A stretch of DNA of 64,000 nucleotides, from positions 599,716,498 through 599,780,497 of the forward strand of contig CM053026.1 of NCBI GenBank assembly GCA_028564925.1, in the 5' to 3' direction. The notes below the pieces were generated by a model. That model searched no databases, was not told the origin of the DNA, and saw only the letters and a program-made list of their open reading frames with translations. The position numbers and the translations under genes are program-made. Shown piece by piece: positions 1-11,329 of this stretch. Numbering within the stretch: position 1 is the first letter of the stretch; each line of letters begins with the position of its first letter. This DNA comes from Lithobates sylvaticus. Lineage: Eukaryota; Chordata; Amphibia; Anura; Ranidae.

Positions 1-1
1 T

Positions 2-679
2 GCAAATCATAACCCCCGAACCAAGATCCCTTGGACACCTCCTACCATCTTTGGACAGACCATCGCCCCAAGGACCAAGGCTAAGAGTCTCGGAGTCATT
101 TTTGACTCAGAAATGTCAATGGATGCCCAAATAGGAGCAGTGGTCAGTGGTTCTCACCATCTGCTCCGCCTGCTACGCAGACTCCTCCCCTTCATTCCAA
201 AAGAGGACAAAGCAGTGGTAGTTGGAACGATCATCAATTCTCGACCCGACTATGCTAACTCCCTTTACATAGGATTACCCCAATATCAACTTGCGCGCTT
301 ACAACTTATCCAAAACACAGCGGCAAGGCTGATAACAGGAAAAAAACCCTGGGAATCCATCTCCCCTTCCCTGAGGAACCTACATTGGCTAAATGTAAGG
401 AGTCGGGTCGCATTCAAGACCCTCTGCCTCACCCACAAATGCGCACATGGAAACGCCCCGCAATACCTTCGCGAGAAAATAAAACACTACACACCGAATC
501 GCAGTCTTCGATCGGCTAATCAAAATCTTCTCCTCATTCCCAAATCCCGCTACAAATCAAAGGGGGAACGGAGATTCGCTGTCCAAGGTCCACGGCTATG
601 GAACGCTTTACCAACCGACATTCGCATGGAAGAAAACTATCAGGCCTTCAGGAAGAAACTCAAGACCCACCTCTTCTAG
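2..679 (+). CDS. LINE reverse transcriptase ORF, C-terminal fragment
   Basis: The frame is open from base 2 to the stop at 677-679, about 225 residues, with no internal stop. The segment lies downstream of the catalytic YxDD box, which would be off the left edge. Visible family motifs are LGVIFDSEMSMD near the start, then SRPDYANSLYIGLP, QLARLQLIQNTAARLITG, LRNLHWLNVRSR and a terminal PRLWNALP...KTHLF. This order is typical of the thumb and C-terminal region of L2/CR1/Rex-type reverse transcriptases. The protein would copy LINE RNA into DNA at the nicked target site. No start codon can be assigned because the ORF begins upstream. The open frame suggests a fairly young copy, but only about a quarter of the protein is visible. 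Confidence 0.8.
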   Translation, partial: ANHNPRTKIPWTPPTIFGQTIAPRTKAKSLGVIFDSEMSMDAQIGAVVSGSHHLLRLLRRLLPFIPKEDKAVVVGTIINSRPDYANSLYIGLPQYQLARLQLIQNTAARLITGKKPWESISPSLRNLHWLNVRSRVAFKTLCLTHKCAHGNAPQYLREKIKHYTPNRSLRSANQNLLLIPKSRYKSKGERRFAVQGPRLWNALPTDIRMEENYQAFRKKLKTHLF

Positions 680-750
680 AAGCTCGACAACCAAATGCCA
701 ATACAGCGCCTTGAGGCGATTCAGTTCGCATTGTAGCGCTATACAAGTTA

Positions 751-786
751 TTCATTCATTCATTCATTCATTCATTCATTCATTCA
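751..786 (+). repeat. (ATTC)n tail of LINE
   Basis: Nine or so uninterrupted ATTC units follow the LINE 3' UTR directly and mark its 3' terminus. Confidence 0.85.
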
Positions 787-1208
787 TACATCACCAATGA
801 AGTGCTGCATATAAAAGAAATGTATGAGACCCTGACTGTAATGGATAGGTAACAAAATTCCATACTTTACATGCAATTGCCATGTATTTAGATAATTGCT
901 AGCCATGGATTCACGTTAAAAAAGCAGGTAATAATAAAGCACAAAATGGAACTCTAACTGACCTTAAAAGATTTCAGAGACTTATGTCTAACATGGACAA
1001 TTATACTAACAATTGTACATTAACATTTTTTTTTTTTTGTTAAAAAAACAAAACAAAAAAAAAATGCTGCTGCAACTGCATAACAACCCCTGGCAGTGTT
1101 ACAAGTTGCAATAATAACCTACCACTTTATCTTTGATCTTTGCAAGTAAAGGTATAGGAAATAAAAGAAAAAGGAATATACTGTATAAACTGAATAGTAT
1201 CATATTCA
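787..1208. other. Unassigned AT-rich stretch
   Basis: AT-rich sequence with homopolymer runs near 1027-1062. I see no gene, no terminal repeats and no recognisable element. Confidence 0.5.
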
Positions 1209-2224
1209 TTAACCACTTCAGTACCCGCCCATAGTCATATGACGCCCACAAGGTGGATCTACCATCCTGGGTGGGCGTCATATGACGTCCTCGGGTTCCC
1301 GGCCGCCTGGGGGGCGCGCGCGCGGCGGCGCGCGCGCGCGCCCGCGGCATCGCTCGGGACCCGGTGCGAGTGCCCGGCGGCCGCGATGTCCGCCGGGCAC
1401 CCGCGATTGCCCGTTAAAACAACGGGACCGGGCGGGACCGTGGAGCTGTGTGTGTAAACACACAGCTCCACGTCCTGTCAGCGGGGAGGAGACCGATCAT
1501 GTGATCCCAGTACAGAGGATCACATGATCGGTCTCCTCCCCTTAAGTCCCCTCCCCCTACAGTTAGAATCACTCCTATTAGGGACACACATTAACCCCTC
1601 CAGCGCCCTCTAGTGTTAACCCCTTCCCTGACAGTCACATTTACACAGTAATCATTGCAATTTTATAGCAACGATCGCTGTGTAAATGTGAATGGTTCCA
1701 AAAATGTGTCAAAAGTGTCCGAAGTGTCCGCCGCAATGTCGCAGTCACGAAAAAAAAATCGCAAATCGCCGCCATTACTAGTAAAAAAAATAAAAAAATA
1801 AATTCAATAAATCTATCCCCTATTTTGTAGACGCTATAACTTTTGCGCAAACCGATCAATATACGCTTATTGCGATTTTTTTTACCAAAAATATGTAGAA
1901 GAATACGTATCGGCCTAAACTGAGGAAAAAAAATGTTTTTTTTTTTAAAAAATGGGATATTTATTATAGCAAAAAGTAAAAAATATTGTGTTTTTTTTCA
2001 AAATTGTCGCTCTTCTTTTGTTTATAGCGCAAAAAATAAAAACCGCAGGGGCGATCAAATACCACCAAAAGAAAGCTCTATTTGTGGGAAAAAAAGGACG
2101 TCAATTTTGTTTGGGTGTAACGTCGCACGACCGCGCAATTGTTAGTTAAAGCGACGCAGTGCCGAATCGCAAAAAGTGCTCTGGTAAGGAAGGGTGTTTA
2201 AAAGCCCTGTATTGAAGCGGTTAA
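1209..2224. mobile_element. TTAA-bounded non-autonomous DNA transposon (family 1)
   Basis: The element starts TTAACCACTTCAGTAC and ends GTATTGAAGCGGTTAA, so the ends are imperfect inverted repeats lying on TTAA, the target duplicated by piggyBac and Kolobok transposases. It is about 1.0 kb with a GC-rich left third (CG alternations around 1310-1345), a hairpin at 1441-1545 and an AT-rich right part. No transposase frame is present. The copy at 14440-15475 shares the ends and the right-hand 120 bp, so this is one family. Confidence 0.75.
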
Positions 2225-2399
2225 CAGCATCAATTTAGCAGATAAAATACAACATGGCACTATTCTTGGAGGCAATTCAGCCATCCGTTCCAGTTCAACT
2301 CAGAGTCTGGATGGCTTGTACAGGTCCACCTCTGTCCTGCATCTTGCTGTTGGATCTCCAACAGCCACATGCTACCATAGCTGACCACTACATAACCAG

Positions 2400-2515
2400 G
2401 GCCGGACTTACCATTGGGCCTGACTGGGCTCAAGCCCATGGGCCCCGCCCAATAGGGGGCCCTGCAGGCCCCGCCCAATAGGGGGCCCCGCGGGCCCCGC
2501 CCGTTTATGTTTTAA
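2400..2515. mobile_element. hAT-like terminus with GGGCCCC internal repeats
   Basis: The stretch starts CAGGGCCGGACTTACC, a common shape for hAT ends, and is followed by two tandem copies of a GGCCCCGCCCAATAGGG unit. I could not find a matching second end or an 8-bp duplication, so it is probably a solo terminus or a deleted copy. Confidence 0.35.
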
Positions 2516-2591
2516 AATAAATGACTTCCTCCTATAACAGGGTAAATGTGTGAAATCACCAATATATGTGACTGCACAGCTGCTGAACACT

Positions 2592-2937
2592 TAGGGCTCT
2601 TCCACACGGACATGTTCGTGTACGGAGCCCGCTCTGCACAGCGGGGGATCGCTTCGTCGATCCCCCGCTGAGCAGGAAGATGACAGGTCTGCCTCTGCAC
2701 TCTGTGCAGGGACGGACCTGTCAGAGCGCCGATCTCCCCTATGGGGGATCGGATGACGTTGGACCGTAGAGTCCGTCGTCAACCGATCCGCAGACGGATG
2801 GAAAAATTGGGTTTTCCTCCGTCACACTTTTTCAGGTCGGAGCGGGTCGGATGTCAGCGGACATGTCCCCGCTGACATTCGACTCTCCATAGAGGTCTAT
2901 GGAGCGTCCGTTCTGGTCCGCCTAAAAAACTGACTGA
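2592..2937. mobile_element. MITE of the TAGGCCCCTTTCACACGG group, right end lost
   Basis: It begins TAGGGCTCTTCCACACGG and matches the element at 40925-41297 almost throughout, for example GAGCAGGAAGATGACAG and GTGCAGGGACGGACCTGTC. Unlike that copy it stops before the GAAAGAGGCCTA terminus. The family is non-coding. Confidence 0.65.
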
Positions 2938-3052
2938 CCTGTTTTCTATATAGTGCAGCGCTGTGTCTCATTAAATATGTGTGCATACAAAATTTATATC
3001 AAGCATTTCATGATCAGAAAAAAGAAAAAAAAAAAATATATATATATATCGG

Positions 3053-4428
3053 AATATATATATCGGAATCTGGAAGCCCCCTTTAACAAGGGGACCCCCA
3101 GATCCCGCCCCCCCCGTGTGAAATGATAAGGGGGTACTTTTGTACCCCTACCATTTCACCAACAAAAATTACAAAAATGTTAAAAATGACAGGAGACGGT
3201 CTTTGACAATTCCTTTATTAAAATCTTCTTTCATCTTCTTTCTTCTGGTCTTCTTCCTTTCTTTATCCTTCGGTTTCCTAATCTTCTTCTTCCATCTTCT
3301 TCCATCTTCTTCTTCCATCTTCTTCTTCCTCCGATCCGCTTCTTCTTGCTCTTTTCTTCTCATCCGGCATCTTCTTCCACGGCGTCGGCGTCTCTTCTTC
3401 TGTGTCGGGCCGCTCCTCGCAATGGAAGGCTCCCGATGTGTGAGGCTTCGCTGCGTCTGACAGCTCTTTTATAACGGAGGGCGGGGCCACCTGGTGATGG
3501 AAGAAGAAGATGGAAGAAGAAGACGGAAGAAGAAGATGAAATAACCGAAGAATGAAGAAAGGAAGAAGGAAGACCAGAAGAAAGAAGATGAAAGAAGATT
3601 TTAATAAAGGAATTGTCAAAGACCGTCTCCTGTCATTTTTAACATTTTTGTCACTTTTTTGGTGAAATGGTAGGGGTACTTTTGTACCCCCTTACCATTT
3701 CACACAGGGGGGAGGCCGGTATCTGGGAGTCCCCTTGTTAAAGGGGGCTTCCAGATTCCGATAAGCCCCCCGCCCGCAGACCCCCACAACCAATGGCCAG
3801 GGTTGTGGGGAAGAGGCCCTTGTCCCCATCAACATGGGGACATGGTGCTTTGAGGGGTCACAGACCCCCAAAGCACCCTCCCAATGTTGAGGGCATGTGG
3901 CCTGGTACGGTTCAGGAGGGGGGGGGGGCGCTCTCGACTTTTTTTTTTTTATCAATGACTTTCAATGAATGACTGTTCTCTGTGTTACGGGACATGGCAA
4001 TTCATTAGCCGCAAGTGATTTTAAATAGCTTTTTTTCACTTTGTGCAGGGACAGTTCTAAGAACGGGAAACATGCGCCCCTTCACAGGCATACTATAGAC
4101 ACCCCCCAGGTACGAAATTTAAAGGAATATTACACTTTTATTGTTTCACTTTAAGCACTGCTCCTGAAAAAACGGCTGTTTTTAAAAAAAAAAATGTTGC
4201 ATTGATACATGTCCCCTGGGGCAGGTCCCCAAACACTTTTTATGACAATAACTTGCATATAGGCTTTTAAAATTAGCACTTGAGATTTCTCCCATAGACT
4301 TTTACAGGGTGCTCGCGGCTTTTCGAATTTGCCGCGAACACCCCAAATTGTTTGCTGTTCGCTGAACAGGCGAACAGGCAATGTTCGAGTCTAACATGAG
4401 TTCGACTCGAACTCGAAGCTCATCCCTA
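3053..4428 (-). mobile_element. TAGGGATGAGC foldback element, copy A (left end truncated)
   Basis: Read on the minus strand the element begins TAGGGATGAGCTTCGAGTTC at 4428. It has a large internal inverted repeat: the block GTGAAATGGTAGGGGTACTT occurs as mirrored copies near 3120 and 3663 and encloses a pyrimidine/purine-rich core (3240-3610), with AATAAAGGAATTGTC at each shoulder. The left arm breaks off at a TA-rich microsatellite near 3050. The element at 42003-43226 is a second copy in the opposite orientation. The termini resemble hAT ends, but I found no 8-bp duplication here. Long polar frames inside, rich in K, E and R, come from GAA/CTT repeats and are not believable genes. Confidence 0.65.
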
Positions 4429-5241
4429 CACATAACCAACATACAAATCACGCAGAGCTTGACCCAAGCAGATGTGGAAAAAAGTCTCCAACAAACTCAG
4501 AAGTCCTTCTCTTTCACCTTTCCGTCAATATTTTTGAGACCAAAGCTTTGTTTGTTGTTGTTTTCTCTGTTTTCTCATAAACCCAGGCTATGTATGGTCA
4601 TATTAATGGGGTTTAAAGCACACATGGTGAGTTTATTTCTGCATTTTCTAAGATGATTAAGCCTGCAAGACAACATTACAAAATGCTATAGCTGAGCTGC
4701 TTTTTCACATCTTAATTACAGCATATAACAGATATCCAGATTACATGAGCAACTACCCAGATATATTTGAATGCATGCCTAACCTAAACACATCTGTACA
4801 AAATGAATTGATTCCCCCTGGTCATAAGAAAGATTTAAAGATAAAATGATACTTAGCACTAATGGCTGTTAATTATCCTACTCATCCAAGCAGCATGCAC
4901 AATTTAGAAGTGAATCTGCCTGTTGGAATATCTGCTGCTGTGCACAGACTGCTGAGAGACTAAACCGAACAACAGCATAATGATGGAATGGTATGATTAT
5001 TCAGATTAAAACTCGAGTCCATCAGGCCAGGCATTTGTAGATATTTTGTGCACTGCTCATTATAGGAGCCTGATATTGAAATCATAGTGGCATAGACAAG
5101 GTTGAATAGCAATGCTGGCTTAGTAGACCGGGAAATCATGTGTACTCAATCTCTGACTTTTACTGTATACTGACTTTATTAAAGAAAAAACTTCCGAAGC
5201 ACTGTTTGTGTCTAAGACAGCCACATAACACATCTTCACTA
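4429..5241. other. Unassigned, apparently unique sequence
   Basis: No terminal repeats, coding frame or known repeat family is visible. It could be old single-copy intergenic or intronic sequence. Confidence 0.5.
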
Positions 5242-5521
5242 TAATGCCGCGTACACACGATCGCGCATTCTGACAACAAAATCCATGTTTTTTTCAGATG
5301 GATGTTGGCTCAAACTTGTCTTGCATACACACGGTCACACATCTTGTCGGGAATTCCGAATGTCAAGAACGTGGTGACGTACGACAAGCCAAGGAAATTT
5401 AAGTTCAATAGCCAGTGCGGCTCTTCTGCTTGATTCTGAGCATGCATGGAATTTTGTGTGTTGGAATTGTGTACATTTCCGACAACGGATTTTGTTGTTG
5501 GAAAATTTTAGATCCGGATCT

Positions 5522-5957
5522 TGATAAGGATGAGAACTACAATTTAGTTCGAGGTTGTCTGCTGCTGTTTCTAATTAAAAAAGTATGAATGTGCATGCAC
5601 ATCAGGAGTAAACACTCTGAGACACAATCAGCTTGGCTACTCCTAACTTCTAATTTATTTCTGGGCGGTGTCAATATTTTATACAGAAAGATACGTCATT
5701 GCTATGTCAGTCTAATAGGTACATCTCATTGGTTAAAATACAAGAGAAATGAAGAAACTTGATGCTTGAAGGTTGTTTGAAGCTCGTTATCGCATTCCTG
5801 TAATGTGTGGGATGGGGGGTATAGACGCCATCTTCAGAGTCAACAGAAAACCAATCTGAATACTACATAATAAGTAAGGAGTTTGCATAGAAACATGTAT
5901 ACACATAAGCAAATAGACATTTTCTGATTATACGTATGTACATTACATTCCTTCACA
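5522..5957 (-). repeat. 3' LTR of the retrovirus fossil
   Basis: 436 bp bounded by TG...CA on either strand (window sequence TGATAAGG...CCTTCACA). It is nearly identical to 13590-14024. Confidence 0.92.
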
Positions 5958-5975
5958 GTCCCCCCTAAAATGGCT
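5958..5975 (-). other. Polypurine tract of the retrovirus fossil
   Basis: On the minus strand a TTTTAGGGGGGAC run lies directly upstream of the LTR start (TGTGAAGG). This is the expected place and composition for the plus-strand primer. Confidence 0.75.
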
Positions 5976-6136
5976 ATTTTCTTCTGTCCCTCATCTAAAG
6001 GTCCTACTCACCTGGCCCATACTCCTCAGCAACTCTTTTAGGCTGTATATAGAGTTGGGCAGCAACTAGTTCACTACCCCCCTCGATACAGCTGGAGAAG
6101 TGCAATCAGGTGCTATCTATCCCTATAACCCTATAG

Positions 6137-7483
6137 CAGGGCTCAAAATTTCAAGTTCTGAGCTACTAGCCAGGCCATAAGAGTTACTCGCCACCAGTTG
6201 CCCCACCCAACCCCAACCGTGCCCCGCCCCTAAACACGTCCTCATAAATTATCTCGTGAAATTACACTTAAATGTTTTATGCAGAATTAAGTTACAAAAA
6301 TACATATTAACAATAACTTTATCAGTGCCCCTCAGCACAGCCTCACCAGTGCCCGTCAATACAGCGTGACCTGTGACCGTCAATGCAGTCTCACCTGTGC
6401 CCATCAATACAGCCTCACCTGTGCCCATCAATACAGCCTCACCTGGGCCCATCAATACAGCGTGACCAGTGCCCATCAATGAAGCCTCACTTGTGCCCAT
6501 CAATACAGCCTCACCTGTGCCCATCAATACAGTCTGACCTGTGCCCATAAATACAGCCTCACCTGTGCCTGTGAGTACAGCCTCACCTGTGTCCATCAGT
6601 ACAGCCTCACCTGTGCCCTTCAGTACAGTCTCACCTGTGCCCATCAATACAGTCTCACCTTTGCCCATCAATACAGTCTCACCTGTGCCCGTCAGTACAG
6701 CCTCCCCTGTGCCCATCAATACAGCCTCCCCTGTGTCCATAAATACAGCCTCCCCTGTGTCCATCAATACAGCCTCACCTGTGCCTGTCAATACAGCCTC
6801 ACCTGTGCCTGTCAGTACAGTCTCACCTGTGCCCATCAATACAGCCTCACCTGTGCCTGTCAGTACAGTCTCACCTGTGTCCATCAGTACAGCCTCACCT
6901 GTGCCCGTCAGTACAGTCTCACCTGTGCCCATCAGTACAGTCTCACCTGTGCCCATCAGTACAGTCTCACCTGTGCCCATCAGTACAGCCTCCCCTGTGT
7001 CCATCAATACAGCCTCACCTGTGCCTGTCAATACAGCCTCACCTGTGCCCATCAATACAGCCTCACCTGTGCCCGTCAGTACAGTCTCACCTGTGCCCGT
7101 CAGTACAGTCTCACCTGTGCCCATCAATACAGTCTCACCTGTGCAGAGGAAGAGTCGAGCTGGCCCATCAGACAGCAGGAATTGCCTGCTGTAACAGCTT
7201 TTATTTGAATTGCTGTGTTTCCGGCCCCTTTCACCGTCACAAACAGCCCCGCCTCCTCGCCCGGCACCGCTCACGTCACACAGTTCTGCCTCCTCACCCG
7301 GCGCCTCCCGGCATTGGACTCTTCCTCTCCTCTCTTCCCCTGGCTGGGAGAACGGATCCCGTTCAACCCTGCCTGCTGGCGATGCTCGCCCCCCCCTGTC
7401 TCGTCTCTGAGGCAGCCCACGCTCGCCAGCCCTCATTTTCCACTCGCAAAATGCGAGCAGGTAAGTGGAAAATTTGAGGGCAG
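6137..7483. mobile_element. hAT element with internal minisatellite, inserted in the retrovirus
   Basis: The ends CAGGGCTCAAAATTTC and (reversed) CTGCCCTCAAATTTTC are imperfect inverted repeats flanked by a perfect 8-bp duplication CCCTATAG at 6129-6136 and 7484-7491, diagnostic of hAT transposition. Most of the interior is a 24-bp tandem array (6322-7144), followed by a GC-rich unique segment. No transposase is present. The insertion lies between the retroviral env remnant and the polypurine tract, so it is younger than the provirus. Confidence 0.85.
6322..7144. repeat. 24-bp minisatellite, about 34 copies
   Basis: The unit is CTGTGCCCATCAATACAG plus TCTCAC or CCTCAC, with scattered point variants. 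Because 24 is a multiple of three and the unit lacks stops, long frames open on both strands: about 430 codons on the minus strand and 217 on the plus strand. These are artefacts of the repeat. Confidence 0.93.
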
Positions 7484-7569
7484 CCCTATAGGATTGTGAG
7501 ATTCTGGACAGGGAGTGACTGTAGAGGAGTGAAGGGTTTGTCATCTTCCATCATAAGAGGGTTCTCTTC

Positions 7570-8226
7570 TTCTCCTTGGTGGAGAAATGTAGGTGTTGTT
7601 GTCTAAAGCCTTGCTCATTAACTTCTTTACGAAAAGGTAGAATACAGCATACAATCAGGGCTAAAAGAACCAGGATTATTAGTACCGTTACCCCCTATCT
7701 GGGTGAGTACCTTTTGCCACCCACTCATTCAGCTAAAATATTGATCCCATGGATCTGTAATACCTGAGTTCTTCTTCAACTCCAATGACAGATCTTCTAA
7801 TTTCTTTATAGCTAGAGTTACTTTACCATTTGGGCCAGTGTATGTATTAGGAGTATCTTCTGCTAGGATATGGAGGGGCATAATGACCTTTGCAAGGGCA
7901 CATTCACCAGTCCAGATTCCCTCTAATCTGGTTCTATGTTTTCAACCCACTGTCCCTCCTAGGAACCACAATTCTGTTCCCAGTAACTGTCTGTAATGCA
8001 CACATATATATCCTTACCATCAGGGATGTCACTGTACCAATGGCATTGCCAAGAAAGGGTCAAACAGACAAGGTACTATGTCGCAGTAATCAAAGGTAAA
8101 GGTGGTCACATGTGTACCTGAAGAGTTATACCAAAATTTAATTATGTTATTTTTTGTGATGGCCACCTCCTGGGTCCCCCCCCCCCTCAGACCAAACAGA
8201 AAAAGGATATGCAGCATGGTCGTCAT
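7570..8226 (-). pseudogene. env remnant of the retrovirus fossil
   Basis: A hydrophobic N-terminal stretch (MTTMLHILFLFGL) near 8226 is followed, towards 7600, by a membrane anchor (LIILVLLALIVCCILPF) and a short charged cytoplasmic tail, as in retroviral transmembrane subunits. The whole region is about 650 bp, far shorter than a usual env, so most of the surface subunit is missing. It is broken. Confidence 0.65.
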
Positions 8227-8285
8227 GAAGTGGGCGGGATCTTGTCCTCAGGGGTTGGAGCTTTCTTGCAGTGGGAAGCGTGTAT

Positions 8286-11230
8286 TCATGTGTTCTTCCC
8301 GGCCAATTCGACTGAGGTGGCTGTGGTCAGCAAAACTTGGAATGGGCCATCATATCTGGGTTCAAGAGAATGTTTTCTCACAAATTTCTTTACCAGCCCC
8401 CAATCTCCAGGCAGTAGTTGGTGTGTTCCTGTATCTAATTCAGGATCTGCAATTGAAGAAAACACCTGGACATGCATTTGGGTTAATTCTCGTGATAATG
8501 CGGTTACATAATTAGACAACACATCAGATTGCAACTGTAACTGTTGTGAAAAGTAACAGCCAAGTCTGGGGGCTGAACCAAACTAAATTTCATAAAGGGA
8601 TAGGGCATGTTTCCCCCAGGGAGTGTGTCTGACACTGAACAGTACAATGGGCAACCTGTCTGGCCAACTGAACCCCCAGTGCTGCCCAAATCTCTTTTGT
8701 AAGGGTTGCTGTGAAGGTTTGGCCCTGATCGCTCTCTATCACCTCTGGGACCTCAAAGCTACATACTATCTCACTCAGTATTTCTTAGCTGTGGTCCTGG
8801 CAGTCATGGCCACCTCCACTGGGGCGTATTCGAATCTGCCACTCCTTGGCACTTGGGAATGATCAAATTGTATCCACTGGAAGGAGTATAGGGCTTTTGT
8901 CAAGTGCTTCTTCTGTGCCTTTTCTGTACATTCTGGGTTACATTGGTCGCAGATAGTGCATGATCTGCCAAAGTTGTTGGTCAATGGAGTAACTCCTGAT
9001 GCTACTCGTATTTGATAAGAGAGTTCATAAGAGTCTTTGTCAAGTGGGCAGCTCCCTTTGCCCATTGCACCACGGCTGGGTACATACTCCTGGGTAGACA
9101 AGGCTTCTTGTTACACTCCAATAGTCCATCTCTGAGAGTTGCTCCTCTCCGCTTTCCAGGTTTGAGAGATAAGAATATGAATACCGCTCTGAGTCTGGAG
9201 GCAAAGTGATGTCCACCCTGATTCGGTACAGCTGGTGCAGGCTCTGCTCACAACAGAGAGGAAAAAGGGAAGTCTGGATGGCCGCACTTCAGCAAAAACT
9301 TCTTTATTAGGCAAAAGATAAAATCCAAAGTAGTGACATCTCATGCGATACAGCAAAACAGCAACAGTAGCTTACGCGTTTCACGCCTCAAAGGCGCTTA
9401 GTCATAGCATGCTATGACTAAGCGCCTTTGAGGCGTGAAACGCGTAAGCTACTGTTGCTGTTTTGCTGTATCGCATGAGATGTCACTACTTTGGATTTTA
9501 TCTTTTGCCTAATAAAGAAGTTTTTGCTGAAGTGCGGCCATCCAGACTTCCCTTTTTCCTCTCCGCTTTCCAGCTTTCCTTCTCATCCGAACTTGCTGCT
9601 TCCTGTAATTCTTTCAGATAAACTCTGTCCACTGGGAGAGTCTGTAGGGTAAGCACAGGCTGGTCTTCTTCTACCACCCTGCCATTCCCTTACCGTGGAC
9701 CACTGGCTGTCTGTTTGGCAGCTGAATTGGCTAGATTTCCTCGCGCTTCCTTCGAGTTGACTTTGTCGTGTGCTTTACTTTTAGAATAGTCACTTGGGTT
9801 GGGAGAAGCAGGCGTCCATCAAGTCCTTAATGGCTGAACTGTGTTTCACCGGTGTTCCTGCAGCCGTCAGGAACCCTCTGTCCTTCCAGATAACACCAAA
9901 ATCATGGGCAACGCTGAAAGCATATCTTGAGTCCTTATGAACGTTGGCTCTTTTTCCCTCTGCCAATTTACATGCTGTAGTAAGTGGTTGCATCTCTGCC
10001 ACCTGTGCAGAGCTTCAGTTTGGAGAACCAAGTTTTCAGTGGTGACCTTGATCCTGCAGGGGTATTTCACTCACGGTGGGAAGATGCGTGGTTTCCAGCC
10101 GCATTAGTTCGATGCAGTCATGGGCTGACAAGTCAAGACTCAACTCCCCCTCCTTTCCCCCCTCGAGAAGTGGAAGAAGGGTGGTAGGGTTCAGCATTTG
10201 ACAACGTAACGGAGTAATGCTGTCCAGTAGAAGGAGGGAACACAGGAGTCTCAAGTGTCTGGCAGTGGACAGATGTTTCGGCTGGATCTTGGTTGAGTAT
10301 GGGAGTAATTTCATGGGGAGCAATCAGAACGAGGCAGTGTCCGAGGACCAAGTCCGAAGTTTTGTCAAACAAGGCTTGTGCCGCAAAGACAGCTCGCAGA
10401 CACGATGGGCCTCCTCTTGCTATCATATCCAGCCGACAGTAATAGTATCCTAGATGCCGTGTAACTGGGTGAGTACACCTGCAGCACATCCCAGACATTC
10501 GGATACAAAGGGCTTGAATGTTTTTTCGTAGTCTGGGAGCCCTAGCGCCAGAGATGGTGCGCTTGAAGGTCACAAAGTTGGATATTGCTTCAGGAGACAT
10601 CTGGAAGGGGTCTGATTTAAGAGAATCATACAAAGGTTGCATCAGTAGGGAGGCTTCTGGCCTTGTGTCAGTGGGATGTCAGCGATTGCTTTCACCCTGT
10701 CTTCAGTGAGGTGTGTTGTCCCATGGGACAAGACAGTGGCCAAGGAAAACGACAGATGTTGAACACCACTGCAATTTGGGCTTTGAGGCTTTGCAACCCT
10801 GGTTGGCAAGATAGCACAACAGGCTTTCTGAGGTGACTTCAACAGTGGGGAAGTCAGCTGCACAGAGGAGAAGGTCATCAACATATTGGAGGAGAATCAC
10901 TTCCGGGTGATCCTCTTGTCAAGGATGATAGCCATAGCTTTTGCAAGCTGGCTTGGAGAGTCCTGTGCCCCTTGTGGCATAACTGTTTAGGTATGGGTGG
11001 CAAAAGGTACCAGCAGGAGGGGTGAGGTTGGACATTGAAGAGAGCGTTTGCAAGGTCCACCACTGTGAGATGCTTTGCAGTCAGGGACACCCCCGCAAGT
11101 AGCTGTTTCTCTTTTAGGGGTTCTCTTCTTCCTAGAGAACAGAGGTGTGTTACATGGAGATGCACAGGGTATCAGGGCTCCATTTGGCACGAGGGCCTTG
11201 CTTCAAAATAGCTGCAGATTAGGCTAACTT
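8286..11230 (-). pseudogene. pol remnant of the retrovirus fossil
   Basis: Reverse transcriptase is marked by LLQYVDDLLL near 10880 and PNGALIPCASPCNTPLF upstream of it. RNase H sequence lies around 9790-10000 (DSRYAFSVAHDFG). Integrase shows a zinc-binding C.IC.QCNP segment near 8950, a core segment near 8850 and a C-terminal GPFQVLLTTATSVELAGK near 8300. The order RT, RNase H, integrase is normal for class I elements. The region has multiple interruptions and a foreign palindromic insert at 9160-9556. Confidence 0.85.
9160..9556. mobile_element. Retroposon-like insert ending in a perfect palindrome
   Basis: The insert is flanked by a 17-bp direct duplication TCCTCTCCGCTTTCCAG (9143-9159 and 9557-9573), the length typical of target-primed retroposition. 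It has about 96 bp of asymmetric sequence followed by a perfect palindrome of 308 bp (9256-9563, arms 154 bp, centre between 9409 and 9410) that runs a few bases into the right duplication. The right arm holds AATAAAGAAG and GGCGTGAAACGCGTAAG, a word like those in Penelope-like element UTRs. The family call is tentative. Confidence 0.6.
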
Positions 11231-11329
11231 TAGGGGGTATTGTGGTTTCCGGGGCAATGATGAGCCTTCTTTGAACTTGACTGGAACTGGTGGCACCTTT
11301 AAGTGACAGTTGTCTTCCGGTCCTGTGGA

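Larger units (their letters stand above)
1..786 (+). mobile_element. L2/CR1-type LINE, 3' end (5' part outside window)
   Basis: This is the 3' end of a non-LTR retrotransposon. It holds the C-terminal part of the reverse transcriptase ORF, a short 3' UTR (680-750) containing GTAGCGCTATACAAG, and an (ATTC)n tail at 751-786. A 3' end with a GCGCTATA-like word followed by a simple repeat is usual for L2/CR1-group LINEs, which are reverse transcribed from such tails. The element runs off the left window edge, so I cannot tell whether it is full length. The clade call rests on protein style and the tail, not on a database search. Confidence 0.8.

Noticed and set aside
3140-3619. Frames rich in K/E/R or F/L/S inside the foldback element, also at 42850-43245
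   Set aside because: CTT/GAA simple sequence read in several frames. No conserved domain.
6249-7544. 431-codon minus-strand frame with TGEAVLMG repeats
   Set aside because: It is the 24-bp minisatellite translated, it crosses the hAT/retrovirus boundary, and the opposite strand is equally open.
9009-9209. Plus-strand small frames across the retrovirus fossil
   Set aside because: They lie antisense to pol and carry no domain.
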